This document shows positions 17,842 to 27,234 of a stretch of 64,000 nucleotides of DNA, one piece after another; position 1 is the first letter of the stretch, and the number at the start of each line of letters is the position of its first letter. The notes beneath the pieces were generated by a model. That model did no database searches. It was not told the origin of the DNA and saw only the letters and a program-made list of their open reading frames with translations. Made by a program: the position numbers and the translations under genes. This stretch comes from CAZAMB01 sp964501365. GTDB taxonomy: Bacteria; Planctomycetota; Phycisphaerae; UBA1845. The stretch covers positions 33,592-97,591 of the forward strand of contig CAZCST010000017.1 in assembly GCA_964501365.1 (NCBI GenBank), in the 5' to 3' direction.

Positions 17842-18086
17842 AAAATGCCCATCCGATCACGGAGCGCGTTGAATTCTCGCCGCTGGTCATATCGGGCAGT
17901 AAGTTTCCTGTTCACCCTTCGCCGACACATTTCCGGCAATTGTCGGCAACGTCAGCGTAGCACGAAACGCCACTCTTCAGCCAGCGCGGCCGCCACCGGG
18001 CCACCACGTGCGTTGGGCTACATGCTTTGCACGCCTGATGCAGGGTCATGTTTCGGAGTCGATTCGAACCGACTACCATCGCCGTC

Positions 18087-20033
18087 ATGCCAATGGGTGG
18101 GTCATCGAATCCAGCAAGCAAGCGCGGACCGGGAAGCTTTTCAGGAAAGCTGATCAGCAAGCTGACGCGCGACGATCTTTACCTGTACAACGAAGGGAAT
18201 CACTTTCGCATCTACGAGAAGCTCGGCGCCCATCCGTTGACGGTGGGCGAGCGGCCAGGAGTGAATTTCGCGGTATGGGCCCCGAACGCCGAGCGGGTTT
18301 CGGTAATCGGCGACTTCAACGGGTGGAATCGTTCCGCGAATCCGCTCCGGCCCCGCGAGCAGTCCGGCATCTGGGAGGGGTTCGTGCCGGGCCTGAGTCA
18401 GGGCGCAATTTACAAGTACAACGTCGTCTCGCGCGGCGGGTATCGCGTCGAGAAGGCCGATCCGGTGGGGTTTTTCTGCGAGGTTCCGCCGAAGACCGGG
18501 TCGGTGGTGTGGGATTTGGAGTATGCGTGGGGCGATGCGGAGTGGATGGCTTCGCGCGGAGCGAAACAGGCGTTGGACGCGCCGATTTCGATTTATGAAA
18601 TGCATCTGGGTTCGTGGATGCGCATGCCGGAAGAGGGGCAGCAGTCGCTGACCTATCGAGAGCTGGCGCCGCGACTGGTCTCCTATCTGAAAGAGACGGG
18701 CTTTACGCACGTTGAATTTCTGCCGGTGATGGAACATCCGTTTGCAGGATCTTGGGGATATCAGATCACGGGATACTTCGCGCCGACGTCGCGCTTCGGA
18801 ACGCCGCAAGACTTCATGTTTCTGGTGGACACGCTGCACCAGAACGGCATCGGCGTGATTCTCGACTGGGTTCCGTCGCACTTTCCCACGGATGAGCACG
18901 GGCTTGGGTTCTTCGATGGTACGCATCTGTACGAACACGCTGATCCGCGCAAAGGGTTTCATCCGGACTGGAAGAGCTTCGTCTTCAACTATGGCCGGCA
19001 CGAAGTGCGGGCGTTCCTCATCAGCAATGCAAATTTCTGGCTCGACCGGTATCACGCGGATGGCTTGCGGGTCGATGCGGTGGCGTCTTTGCTATATCTG
19101 GATTATTCGCGGAAGGAGGGCGAATGGATTCCCAATGAGCAGGGCGGCCGCGAAAACACAGACGCGATTCACTTTCTGCGCCGACTCAATGAGGAGGTCT
19201 ACGGGCGCTTCCATGATGTGCAGCTGTACGCAGAGGAATCGACGGCCTGGCCCATGGTGTCCAGGCCGACATACGCGGGCGGGCTTGGCTTTGGCTACAA
19301 ATGGGACATGGGCTGGATGCACGACACGCTTGTGTACATGGCCCGCGACCCCATTCATCGGCGACATCATCACGGCGAACTCACGTTCCGGTTGATCTAC
19401 GCGCATCAGGAGAATTTCGTGCTCCCGCTTTCGCACGACGAAGTGGTGCATGGCAAGGGGTCGCTGCTGGACAAGATGCCGGGCGATGAATGGCAGAAGT
19501 TTGCAAACCTGCGGTTGTTGTATGGGTACATGTTCGCGCAGCCGGGCAAGAAGTTGCTGTTCATGGGCGACGAGATCGCACAGTGGAGTGAGTGGAAGCA
19601 TGACGGCAGCATTGACTGGCATCTGGCGGAATATGACCGCCATGCGGGAATGAAGAAGCTGGTGGCCGATTTGAATGCGATGTATGCGCGGGAGGCGGCG
19701 CTGCACCTCGATTGCGACCCGGCGGGGTTTGAGTGGGTGGATTGCAACGATGCGGCGGTGAGCGTGCTCTCGTTTCTGCGGCGGAGAAAGGATTCGCCGG
19801 ACATCCTTTGCGTTTGCAATTTCACACCGGTTCCCCGCGGTGGCTATCGGGTTCCCGTACCTCGCGCCGGGCGATGGCGGGAGTTGCTCAACACCGATTC
19901 AACCTGTTACGGGGGGAGCGGCATGGGGAACATGGGCGGCGCGGAGGCGGTGGTCGGGAAGTCAGGAGAGAAAGCCTTGTTACAATTGCTGTTGCCGCCG
20001 CTTTCGGTTGTTTTCTTCAAGGCTGAAGGGTAG
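18087..20033 (+). CDS. glgB: 1,4-alpha-glucan branching enzyme (GH13)
   Basis: GlgB makes the alpha-1,6 branches of glycogen in the cytosol. The 648-residue protein has an N-terminal CBM48 domain (VNFAVWAPNAERVSVIGDFNGWNR, about residues 52-75) and the GH13 catalytic motifs: DWVPSHFPTDEHGL near 255, the nucleophile in GLRVDAVASLLYLDY near 325, the acid in LYAEESTAWPMVS near 383, and LSHDEVVHGKGSLLDKMPGDEWQK near 450. Starts at 18048, 18087 and 18093 are all possible; none has a strong ribosome-binding site. No other glycogen gene is adjacent. Confidence 0.95.
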   Translation: MPMGGSSNPASKRGPGSFSGKLISKLTRDDLYLYNEGNHFRIYEKLGAHPLTVGERPGVNFAVWAPNAERVSVIGDFNGWNRSANPLRPREQSGIWEGFVPGLSQGAIYKYNVVSRGGYRVEKADPVGFFCEVPPKTGSVVWDLEYAWGDAEWMASRGAKQALDAPISIYEMHLGSWMRMPEEGQQSLTYRELAPRLVSYLKETGFTHVEFLPVMEHPFAGSWGYQITGYFAPTSRFGTPQDFMFLVDTLHQNGIGVILDWVPSHFPTDEHGLGFFDGTHLYEHADPRKGFHPDWKSFVFNYGRHEVRAFLISNANFWLDRYHADGLRVDAVASLLYLDYSRKEGEWIPNEQGGRENTDAIHFLRRLNEEVYGRFHDVQLYAEESTAWPMVSRPTYAGGLGFGYKWDMGWMHDTLVYMARDPIHRRHHHGELTFRLIYAHQENFVLPLSHDEVVHGKGSLLDKMPGDEWQKFANLRLLYGYMFAQPGKKLLFMGDEIAQWSEWKHDGSIDWHLAEYDRHAGMKKLVADLNAMYAREAALHLDCDPAGFEWVDCNDAAVSVLSFLRRRKDSPDILCVCNFTPVPRGGYRVPVPRAGRWRELLNTDSTCYGGSGMGNMGGAEAVVGKSGEKALLQLLLPPLSVVFFKAEG

Positions 20034-20218
20034 CGCATCACTTCTCCCGCAGTGCCTACGGCAGTTTTCCGGCGGCTCACCGACCGGGCCATTGTCAGGC
20101 CACCCTACACGGAACGAAAAGCGCCTGCCACAAGCGCGAGGATCTCCAGCAGCGTCCCCAAGCATCCGAAAGACATTGGAACGACCGCGAGGCGCGGCGG
20201 ATTCCCGGTGTCGAAGGA

Positions 20219-21079
20219 ATGGCTCTCACAGCTGCCCATCAGAATGCTGAACTTACTGCGCCGACGGCGGAGTTGCGCAGTGCGTTTGCAGAAATGCGCC
20301 GTGAGATTGAGATCCTGCGGCGACGGGAGGCAATCCGCGAGACGGAGCTGGCGGGGCTGCTGGCCGAGGTCGAACAGGCGCGACGAATCCAGCAACAGGT
20401 CGGTTGTGGCCCGTTGCCGGTCATTCGCGGCGCCGCACTTTGTGCGTATACGAATGCGGCCGGACCCATCAGCGGCGATGCCCACCGTGCGCGGCGCCTT
20501 GGTGACAGTGCTGTGGCACTGTTCGTTGCGGACTCGACCGGACACGGGCTGGCGGCGAGCCTGCTCTCGACGACGATCATCGGGGCGATGTACAGTCCGT
20601 TGCGAAGCGCCGCGCCCGACTGCGTTCTGGAGCGGCTGAATCTTCAGCTTCTGAGCTACGCGCTGGTCGATTGCGAGTTCGTGACGGCTGTTTGTGCCGA
20701 GTACGACGAAACCACCCGCGTGTTTCGCTGGTCGCGGGCCGGAGCGCCCCCGCCCGTGTTGCTGCGGGGTGGCGTTGGGGCGCAGAGATTGGATTCGGCT
20801 GGTCTGGCCCTGGGGATCGACGCGCAAGCGGGTTATTGCTGCCGCGAAATTCAACTTCAGCCGGGCGATACGATCCTCCTGCACACTGACGGTCTGGAAG
20901 CGCTTCATGCGCGATGCACGAATACGCGGGACGAACGGGCATTTCTGGGATGGGTTGGACGGCTCTGCGAATGCGGGCTGACCGCAAGTCTGGACGGTCT
21001 GGCCGCGCAGTCAGGCGCGAGTCGGATGCCGGCCCACCGCGATGACATCACTCTACTGTCCCTGCACGTCACCGAATGA
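20219..21079 (+). CDS. SpoIIE/RsbU-type PP2C serine phosphatase
   Basis: A stand-alone SpoIIE-domain phosphatase of the kind that dephosphorylates anti-sigma-factor antagonists. The 286-residue protein has an N-terminal coiled coil (about 15-60, ELRSAFAEMRREIEILRR) and then the PP2C domain. Metal-binding acidic motifs are GPISGD near residue 84, LFVADSTGHGLAASLLSTTI near 104, LHTDGLEALHA near 225 and RDDITLLSLHV at the end. The first motif reads SGDAHRA where GGDFYD is usual, so one metal ligand may be missing. No antagonist or anti-sigma gene is next to it. Confidence 0.82.
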   Translation: MALTAAHQNAELTAPTAELRSAFAEMRREIEILRRREAIRETELAGLLAEVEQARRIQQQVGCGPLPVIRGAALCAYTNAAGPISGDAHRARRLGDSAVALFVADSTGHGLAASLLSTTIIGAMYSPLRSAAPDCVLERLNLQLLSYALVDCEFVTAVCAEYDETTRVFRWSRAGAPPPVLLRGGVGAQRLDSAGLALGIDAQAGYCCREIQLQPGDTILLHTDGLEALHARCTNTRDERAFLGWVGRLCECGLTASLDGLAAQSGASRMPAHRDDITLLSLHVTE

Positions 21080-21260
21080 TACTCGCCATTCCCCAATGAT
21101 TGCGCGGGACGCGAAAGCAGCGAATGCAAAGTCGTGCTGAAAGTTGGGTTCGTTTTGACAAGTACTGTTTTTGCGCTTGTGGTAGGGTATAGTTCGGATA
21201 CTCTGGGTTGGGGGTTCATCTCTCCGGCCAGGCACAAGGGCAGATTTTCTCCAATTCTAT

Positions 21261-21492
21261 CCATCGCTTTTGATAACATGCGGGGCGCGCGCGGATTCCC
21301 ATCAAATTGCGATCGGGGTAAAGGCAGGGGTTAGGGAATAGGGTATAGGGGGGAGGCATTAGGGATTAGGGGATAGACGATGGGGCGGACGGAGTTCGCT
21401 CTTCCAAATAATCGAACCAAGCGCCGAGCCACGCGTATCTTCATCGCGCGCTCGACCCTCACCCCCGGCCCCTCTCCCTGCGAGGGAGAGGT
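21261..21492 (-). repeat. Dispersed noncoding repeat, copy B (inverted relative to copy A)
   Basis: The reverse complement matches 7150-7379, including the CCTCTCCCTCGCAGGGAGAGG hairpin, the TTGGTTCGATTATT segment, the AGAGCGAACTCCGTCCGCCC segment, the CCCTA-like run and the GCAATTTGATGGGAATCCG end. It fills the right half of the 418-bp gap between the SpoIIE-type gene and the DtxR-type gene. The left half (21080-21260) holds nothing recognised. Confidence 0.85.
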
Positions 21493-21497
21493 GGGAG

Positions 21498-22184
21498 TTA
21501 GGTCTTTGCGCGTTTGCGGCGGAGGTCGGGGGTGCAGGGTGCGGCGCGGATGCGGGAGCCGGCCTCGTGGCCGATGGCGACGGGTCGCTGGCCGACGATT
21601 AACTGGATGGGGCCGTTGAAGGGGGCGCGTTCCTGAATTTCGAAGCGCGTGCCGATGCCCAGGCCAAGGTCGGTGAGGTAGCGAAGGAACGACGGATCGC
21701 GGTCGGAGACTTCGACGATTTCGCCCAATGCACCCACGTCCATCTTGTCGAGGCGGACGCCGCGCGATGGCGCGATGGTTCCGTCCCTCGCGGGGATCGG
21801 CGATCCGTGCGGATCGAATTCGGGGCGGCCGAGGTAGTCGTACATCCGCTCAACGAGCATGTCGCTGACGACGTGCTCAAGCTGCTCGGCATCGGCGTGC
21901 ACGGCGTCCCACGACAGGCCAAGGGTCTGCGAAAGGAACAGCTCGATGAGGCGGTGGCGGCGGATCATGCCGAGGGCGACCTGCCGGCCACGGGTGGTGA
22001 GCTGGACGCCCTTGTACGGTGTGTGCTTGACGTAGCCTTCGGCGGCGAGGTGCTTCATCATGCCGGTCACGGAGGCCATCTTCACTTCGAGGCGTTCGGC
22101 GATTTCCTTGGTCGTGGCGCGGGCGTGCTCGGACTCGAGTGCGTATATCGTCTTGATGTAATCTTCGATGGAGGCGCTGAGCAT
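21498..22184 (-). CDS. DtxR/MntR-family metal-dependent transcriptional regulator
   Basis: The 228-residue protein represses metal-uptake genes when Fe(II) or Mn(II) is bound. The N-terminal winged helix (about 1-65) has SIEDYIKTIYALESE and TTKEIAERLEVKMASVTGMM. The dimerisation domain (about 70-140) holds metal-ligand candidates in RHRLIELFL, DAEQLEHVVSD and FDPHGSPIP. A C-terminal FeoA/SH3-like domain (about 150-215) includes GALGEIVEVSDRD. The family start lies at ATG 22184; the much longer upstream ORF is an artefact. No transporter gene is adjacent, so its target is unknown. Confidence 0.9.
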   Translation of the reverse strand: MLSASIEDYIKTIYALESEHARATTKEIAERLEVKMASVTGMMKHLAAEGYVKHTPYKGVQLTTRGRQVALGMIRRHRLIELFLSQTLGLSWDAVHADAEQLEHVVSDMLVERMYDYLGRPEFDPHGSPIPARDGTIAPSRGVRLDKMDVGALGEIVEVSDRDPSFLRYLTDLGLGIGTRFEIQERAPFNGPIQLIVGQRPVAIGHEAGSRIRAAPCTPDLRRKRAKT

Positions 22185-22286
22185 AGGCGTATCCGGCTGG
22201 CGGCATGATAGGGGAAGATTTGATCCGATGCGAAGGGTCGTGGCGAAAACTTTGTGCGATGCGTGGCATGGTCTAGAATCGCGCTC

Positions 22287-23621
22287 ATGACGAACGCATT
22301 GCGGAATCGGAAAACTGGAGTTTGGGCGGGGTGGGTGGTGGTAAGGGCGGCTCTGGCGGCGATGGCCTTGGCTGGCGCGGCACAGGGGGAGGATTGGCCG
22401 CAATGGCGCGGGCCGAATCGGGACGGCGTCTGGACCGAGAGCGGCCTCACCGAAAAATTCGACAAGCCGCAGCTTGACCTCGTTTGGCGCGCTCCGATCG
22501 GGAGCGGGTACAGCGGCCCGACGGTATGGCAGGGACTGGTGTTTGTTACCGACCGGGTGGTCGAGCCGGAACAGATCGAACGTGTGCATTGTTTTGACGC
22601 CAAGACCGGCAGGAAAATCTGGTCGCACGAGTACAAGTGTGCCTACCGCGACGTGGGGTATGACGCGGGGCCGCGGTCGTCGGTGACTGTCGAAGCCGGG
22701 CGGGCGTATGCACTGGGGGCGATGGGGAATCTCTTCTGCTTCGAGGCAGGCACGGGGAAGATTCTCTGGGAGAAGGACCTGAACAAGGAGTACAAGATTC
22801 GGATGCCGAAATGGGGCATTTCGGCGGCCCCGCTCATCGAAGGCGATCTGCTCATCGTGCAGGCGGGCGGTACGAATGCGTGTTATGTCGCGTTCGACAA
22901 GGTGTCGGGTGCGGAGCGGTGGAAGTCGCTTGAAGACAATGCGTCCTATTCGTCGCCGATCATGATTGAGCAGGCGGGCAAGCGGGTGATGGTGGCGTAC
23001 ACCGGCGACAACGTCGTGGGGATGAATCCACAGACGGGCGAGGTGTATTGGAAGTATCCGTTTCCGGCCAAACGAGTCATCATCGGGATTTGCGATCCGC
23101 TGGTCAGCGGCGATCGATTGTTTCTTACGAACTTCTTTGATGGCTCGCTGATGCTCAGGCTCGACAAGAACAAGCTCGCCGTGGAGAAGATCTGGGCGCG
23201 GGCGGGCGAAGATGAGCAACACACGGACGCCCTGCACTCCATCATTTCGACGCCGATTTTCGACGGCGACTACATCTATGGCGTGGACAGCTACGGCGAG
23301 CTGCGCTGCCTCGACGCGAAGAACGGCGATCGCATTTGGGAGAGTCTGGAGGCGGTGCCGAAGGCGCGCTGGGCCACCATTCACATGGTTCGAAATGCAG
23401 GCAAGGTTTGGATGTTCAATGAACGCGGCGAGTTGATTATTTCAGAGCTTTCTCCGAAGGGATTCAAGGAGATCAGCCGGGCCAAGCTGATCGAGCCAAC
23501 GGAGGACCAGCTTCGCATGCGCGGCGGCGTGACCTGGACGCACCCTGCTTTCGCCAACAAGCACGTCTTCGTCAGGAATGACAAGGAACTGGTCTGCGCC
23601 GATCTCACGGGCAGGAAGTAG
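22287..23621 (+). CDS. Secreted PQQ-binding-like beta-propeller protein
   Basis: From ATG 22287 the protein has 444 residues. A signal peptide (VVRAALAAMALAGAAQG) is followed by DWPQWRGPNRDGVW, the opening typical of a large planctomycete family of PQQ-like propellers. Blade motifs such as CFDAKTGRKIWSHEYK, CFEAGTGKILWEKDL, AFDKVSGAERWKSL and CLDAKNGDRIWESL repeat regularly. The family is usually annotated as outer-membrane assembly (BamB-like) or PQQ dehydrogenase-like, but the catalytic residues of true quinoproteins are not evident. Function is best left as an exported propeller. It is divergent from the DtxR-type gene with about 100 bp between them. Confidence 0.8.
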   Translation: MTNALRNRKTGVWAGWVVVRAALAAMALAGAAQGEDWPQWRGPNRDGVWTESGLTEKFDKPQLDLVWRAPIGSGYSGPTVWQGLVFVTDRVVEPEQIERVHCFDAKTGRKIWSHEYKCAYRDVGYDAGPRSSVTVEAGRAYALGAMGNLFCFEAGTGKILWEKDLNKEYKIRMPKWGISAAPLIEGDLLIVQAGGTNACYVAFDKVSGAERWKSLEDNASYSSPIMIEQAGKRVMVAYTGDNVVGMNPQTGEVYWKYPFPAKRVIIGICDPLVSGDRLFLTNFFDGSLMLRLDKNKLAVEKIWARAGEDEQHTDALHSIISTPIFDGDYIYGVDSYGELRCLDAKNGDRIWESLEAVPKARWATIHMVRNAGKVWMFNERGELIISELSPKGFKEISRAKLIEPTEDQLRMRGGVTWTHPAFANKHVFVRNDKELVCADLTGRK

Positions 23622-23739
23622 CGAGGAATTACCGCCGACTCCGAAGTTTTCAGCCTAAATGTACGAAATTAGCGGACCACGCCGGTCGAACTCCCTGTTT
23701 TTGCAGCCTATGATTCAGAGTCCATTTTGGGGAGACTCG

Positions 23740-25071
23740 ATGTTGAATAGACCGGCTTGTTCCATGCTTGTTTTTTCGTTGGGGTGGTTGAGCGCACTGC
23801 CGACATACGCCGGCACCGCTGCGGTCATTCAGCCGGTCGGCGCGACCGGCACGCACACGATTATTGGAAACGACATTTTCCTTCCCTCCGGCCCTCAGCG
23901 AGTGGGCCTTGAAGTGCGAATTGCGGGATGGGGTCTGGAACATCTCAAGGTAGTGCAAATGGCCATTGATTCGTCGGGCTTTGCCAATGGCTCAGCGCCG
24001 CTGACTCATTCCGTGGTTTCCTGTCCAAGCAACAATTCTGCTGGGAACACGTTTTGCGCCCAGACACTGGAAGCGGGCTCACGTTGTAACATTGGGTGCA
24101 GCTCCGGAAGCACGATCGGTTGTTCTTGCGAGTCGGGGTTCATCAACCGACAGCGAAGCGACTATGCCGCCCTATCGGTTGACCATATTCCAGCGGTTGA
24201 TAATGCCGGCCAGGACTATCGTATGGGATTTGCGGTGTTCCCACCCGAATATGTTGAGGATCCGGGCGCATCGGCTTACGTCGGCACAATGTTCCTCGAT
24301 GTCCCGGCGGGCGCACAGGGAACATACACGGTAGGCTTCAAGGCGGATGAAACATTTCTATCAAACGAAAACAATCCGCCCCTCAATGACATCCCCATCG
24401 CACTCCGCACGCCGGTCAGAATCATCATCGGCGATCCTGTTGCGCCGGGGAGTCGTTACATCGCCTATGAACCTGGCAGACCAGGCGAGCAGACGGCCAT
24501 TCAGGTATCGTTGAGTTCGATCTATCACCCCGGGCCTCCTGTGGCCGCCGGGGAAGATCGCAACTTCAGCGCGCTTCAGGGGTTCGTGCGATGGGCCGGA
24601 CCGCCGAATACGTTTCCCGATACGGCTCCGGGGAGTACGTTTACGGCAGCTTCGCTTCAGTGTACGCCCCATTACAGGGACTGGGGATCACTGGGAGTCG
24701 TTGAGTTGTATGGTGATACGGTCATTCCCAGTTCGGTGTACATCATTCGCCAGGTCCCTACTATCTGCGAAGTAAGTCCCAACGATCCGGCATGTTTCGG
24801 CCCGGGGCAGTCAGTGCATACCGGGCAGTGGGGTGATGCGGCCGCTCCATTTGCGCGGAGCGATCAGGCTTCGCAGCCCGATGCCGTTGACCTGGCGGAG
24901 ATCATCGACGCATTCAAGGGAGTGATCGACGCCACACCGAAAGCGTTGACGCAACTACGCGGCGCGACCCCGAATCCATCCGCCGCTGTCAATTTCATTG
25001 ATGTGCGCCTGGCCGCCGATGCGGTCAGAGGGATGCCGTATCCCTATCCGGTTCCCCCGGCCTGCCCGTAG
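23740..25071 (+). CDS. Secreted protein with an unassigned C-terminal domain shared with the TSP3 protein
   Basis: ATG 23740 follows GGGGAGA and gives 443 residues with a signal peptide (SMLVFSLGWLSALPTYAG). The N-terminal half is beta-rich, with a Cys cluster (CNIGCSS...GCSCESGF, about residues 110-130). The C-terminal region (about 250-443) aligns along its length with the end of the protein encoded at 60639-63647: shared landmarks are RWAGPP, FTAASLQCTPHYRDW, IPSSVY, QWGD, QPDAVDLAEIIDAFKG and a final PACP. The last part contains two dockerin-like helices without calcium loops. No enzymatic motif was found. The 3' end overlaps the convergent GH3 gene by 47 bp. Confidence 0.72.
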   Translation: MLNRPACSMLVFSLGWLSALPTYAGTAAVIQPVGATGTHTIIGNDIFLPSGPQRVGLEVRIAGWGLEHLKVVQMAIDSSGFANGSAPLTHSVVSCPSNNSAGNTFCAQTLEAGSRCNIGCSSGSTIGCSCESGFINRQRSDYAALSVDHIPAVDNAGQDYRMGFAVFPPEYVEDPGASAYVGTMFLDVPAGAQGTYTVGFKADETFLSNENNPPLNDIPIALRTPVRIIIGDPVAPGSRYIAYEPGRPGEQTAIQVSLSSIYHPGPPVAAGEDRNFSALQGFVRWAGPPNTFPDTAPGSTFTAASLQCTPHYRDWGSLGVVELYGDTVIPSSVYIIRQVPTICEVSPNDPACFGPGQSVHTGQWGDAAAPFARSDQASQPDAVDLAEIIDAFKGVIDATPKALTQLRGATPNPSAAVNFIDVRLAADAVRGMPYPYPVPPACP

Positions 25072-26755
25072 CCCGCACAAGGCTCGGAGCCTTTGCCATC
25101 TGAAACAATCCGCGGTCTTCATCCGGCGAAGTGAAAAGATATTGATGCTTGTACTGATCGCCGGAGCGGTGCACTTTTGCGCATTGGATATCCCAACTGG
25201 CGAGCGCACCGCAGGGAAGGAGCATAAGCTGCATGGGACCGAGTCGCTGCGAGGATCTCTTGCCAGCGTACTCAATGTTCAGCCGACAGAGTTCATCGTC
25301 GAGCCGACGAGCGAGAGAATCCTGTGCGTCGCGGCTTGCCTCGAGATAGAGCCTGTAGAATGGCGGCTGCGACCAGGCGGGAGCGACGACGAAGTTGGCG
25401 GTGGTGATTCCCAGGGCTTTGCCGGCGCGTTCCATTGCGGTGGTGACCTGCCATTCGGAGATTTTTTCGCCGGTCATGGAGCAGACCCGCGAGCCGCGAT
25501 GGAGGAATTCCAACAGCGGTGTATGCCCTTCAAAACCCGCCACGCGCACGCAATCTCCAATGTCGTAACGATACAGGCCCGCCGAATTTGTGATGATGAC
25601 GCGATACACGCCGCCGGTGTCAAGTTCGTGGCACTGATGAACGATCGCGGGAGTCTTGTCGCTGACTTCTGCAAATTCAAAAAATCCGGCGTCCAGATCC
25701 AGCAGGCCGGTGGAAGTTCCCCTGGAAAGACCGATGGAGACGCGGCCCTCTGTTGCGAGCAGGCCGATTTCGCGCACCGGTGTGTCGCCGAAATAGTGGG
25801 GAAATTCGCGGAGGTGAAGCGCGAGTGTGCCGCCGGTCCAGTTGGCCAGAAAGGCCAGCCGCCAGTAGTTCGCGGGGATCAGTGAGTTGGACTGCGATCG
25901 AAGGGATTCAAGCCGCTGCGCCGTTTGCGGATCGGGCGCCAGATGAGGCGCGAACAACGAGGCCAGCGAATCAGGAATGGGATTCGGGGGCGTGAGCGTT
26001 CCGTCGTGGATATCGCGAATGAGTTGATCGGCGTGGGCTGTTACCGAGCGGGCGAGCTCGAGCGGAGTGGCCGGGCTGGCCGTGACGATCCACGCCACAT
26101 CGCGCGGCACGGCGAAGCGCATGATGGTGTAGTATCGCGATTCCGCATCCGCGATCTGCGCGACTTGCGGCGGCGCGGCGTAAAAGCGGCGGACGATGCG
26201 GGTTTGCATGCCTGCGAGAAGCCCGGAAATCGAACCGCACGGAACGCCGTGCGCAGTGTGCTCGATATCAAAGGGAGAACTCACTTGCAGAATCGGGCGC
26301 ATGAATGCGGCGGGATGATCGAGCAGGGCCTTGCCGCCGAAGGCATTCCAACCGCGACGATAATCGCGGACGAATTGCGGCGTGACCGGGATGTATTTGG
26401 GACGGTCTGTGCTTCCGCTGGTCATGGCGAACATGAGGACGCGCTGTCCGGGGCCAAAGAGGGCGCGCTCGTGGCCATCCATGACTTCCTGAATACAGGG
26501 ACGAAGTTGCTCGTACTCGCGGATGGGCACGGCGTTGCGGAAGTCGTCAACGGATCGAATTCGGGAGAATTGGTGCCGGCGTCCGAAATCACTTTGCGCG
26601 TTGTCTTTGATGCGTTCGAGGAGAACGCGTTCCTGGAGCTGGATCGCATTTTTGGCCTTCTGGAGAAGGCGTTGATATGTCCGCTGCGCGTTGGCGCGGG
26701 CGGCCAGGCCCAGGGCGGTGTCGATCAAGAAGTTTGACGGGCCAAAGTTGAGCAT
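25025..26755 (-). CDS. GH3-family acyl-adenylate-forming enzyme
   Basis: GH3 proteins (plant auxin-responsive family, with bacterial members) adenylate a carboxylic acid and conjugate it to an amine. The 576-residue protein has the expected length. The ATP-binding signature is MTSGSTDRPKYIPVT near residue 110. Further family landmarks are ATEGRVSIGLSRG near 333, YRYDIGDCVRVAGFEGHTPLLEFLHRGSR near 398 and the hinge MTGEKISEWQV near 430. The substrate is unknown. It is a single gene convergent with the secreted-protein gene; its stop lies inside the 3' end of that gene. Confidence 0.85.
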   Translation of the reverse strand: MLNFGPSNFLIDTALGLAARANAQRTYQRLLQKAKNAIQLQERVLLERIKDNAQSDFGRRHQFSRIRSVDDFRNAVPIREYEQLRPCIQEVMDGHERALFGPGQRVLMFAMTSGSTDRPKYIPVTPQFVRDYRRGWNAFGGKALLDHPAAFMRPILQVSSPFDIEHTAHGVPCGSISGLLAGMQTRIVRRFYAAPPQVAQIADAESRYYTIMRFAVPRDVAWIVTASPATPLELARSVTAHADQLIRDIHDGTLTPPNPIPDSLASLFAPHLAPDPQTAQRLESLRSQSNSLIPANYWRLAFLANWTGGTLALHLREFPHYFGDTPVREIGLLATEGRVSIGLSRGTSTGLLDLDAGFFEFAEVSDKTPAIVHQCHELDTGGVYRVIITNSAGLYRYDIGDCVRVAGFEGHTPLLEFLHRGSRVCSMTGEKISEWQVTTAMERAGKALGITTANFVVAPAWSQPPFYRLYLEASRDAQDSLARRLDDELCRLNIEYAGKRSSQRLGPMQLMLLPCGALASWDIQCAKVHRSGDQYKHQYLFTSPDEDRGLFQMAKAPSLVRATGRPGEPDRDTASL

Positions 26756-26811
26756 TGCTGCTGCGCAATTAAGGGTTTGGAGGCGCTTTCGTCAATTGTT
26801 GATTTCGCAGT

Positions 26812-26955
26812 CTATGAACCGATGCCCCGTTGGGGCATTTCGTGCGGGAGCGTAACAAACTTCGTGCCGCATTCGGGGCAGGTGCCGGTCGTGTTGCCTA
26901 TGAGATTGTAGCCGCATTTCATGCATAGGCCGGGGCGGCGACGGTGGAAATCCTC
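26812..26955 (-). pseudogene. Remnant of a zinc-ribbon membrane protein (third paralogue)
   Basis: In one minus-strand frame this stretch reads RRRPGLCMKCGYNLIGNTTG followed by TCPECGTKF and a stop at 26812. It is nearly the same tail as the intact gene at 27722-28270. A stop occurs just upstream in the same frame and the membrane part is missing, so only the last 45 or so codons survive. It is a dead fragment of a local duplication. Confidence 0.7.
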
Positions 26956-26978
26956 TCAATCCTAGATGTTGATTTTTG

Positions 26979-27041
26979 ACCCCTGCGGGGTCAAGGTGTG
27001 TAGCCACGGGTAGAGGTCGCCACGGCGACCGGAACCCGTGG
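26979..27041 (+). repeat. REP-like palindromic unit, left copy
   Basis: The unit has a small hairpin (CCCCTGCGGGG) and, after AGGTGTGTAG, a larger palindrome CCACGGGT/ACCCGTGG (27004-27011 and 27034-27041) with a nested GGTCGCC/GGCGACC stem. An inverted copy lies at 27235-27291 on the other side of the transposase remnant. Confidence 0.75.
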
Positions 27042-27045
27042 ATAA

Positions 27046-27189
27046 ATGGTCAAATCGGCAAGAGGAGACGTGCGCAGGTATATTGAGAATCAAATCGAGC
27101 ATCATCGCGGACGAGATTTCAAGAATGAATTGTTGGCCCTCTTGCGGGCGCACGAGATTGAGTTCGGCGAAAAGTACGTGTTCGATTGA
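27046..27189 (+). pseudogene. C-terminal remnant of a REP-associated (IS200/IS605-like Y1) transposase
   Basis: A 47-codon frame reads RRYIENQIEHHRGRDFKNEL followed by LALLRAHEIEFGEKYVFD and a stop. This matches the usual end of Y1 transposases of the RAYT group (YIxNQxEHHRxxxFxxE...LLxxHxIEYDERYxWD). The HUH domain and the catalytic Tyr are absent, so it is inactive. It lies exactly between two inverted REP-like units, the arrangement expected for a decayed RAYT locus. Confidence 0.75.
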
Positions 27190-27234
27190 TTCCTCCGCCC
27201 CTCCGGGGCGGGAATTCTCAATGGAATCCCATAT

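Noticed and set aside
22185..23384. N-terminal extension of the DtxR-type regulator to 628 residues
   Set aside because: The extra 400 residues are antisense to the PQQ-propeller gene; the family start is at 22184.
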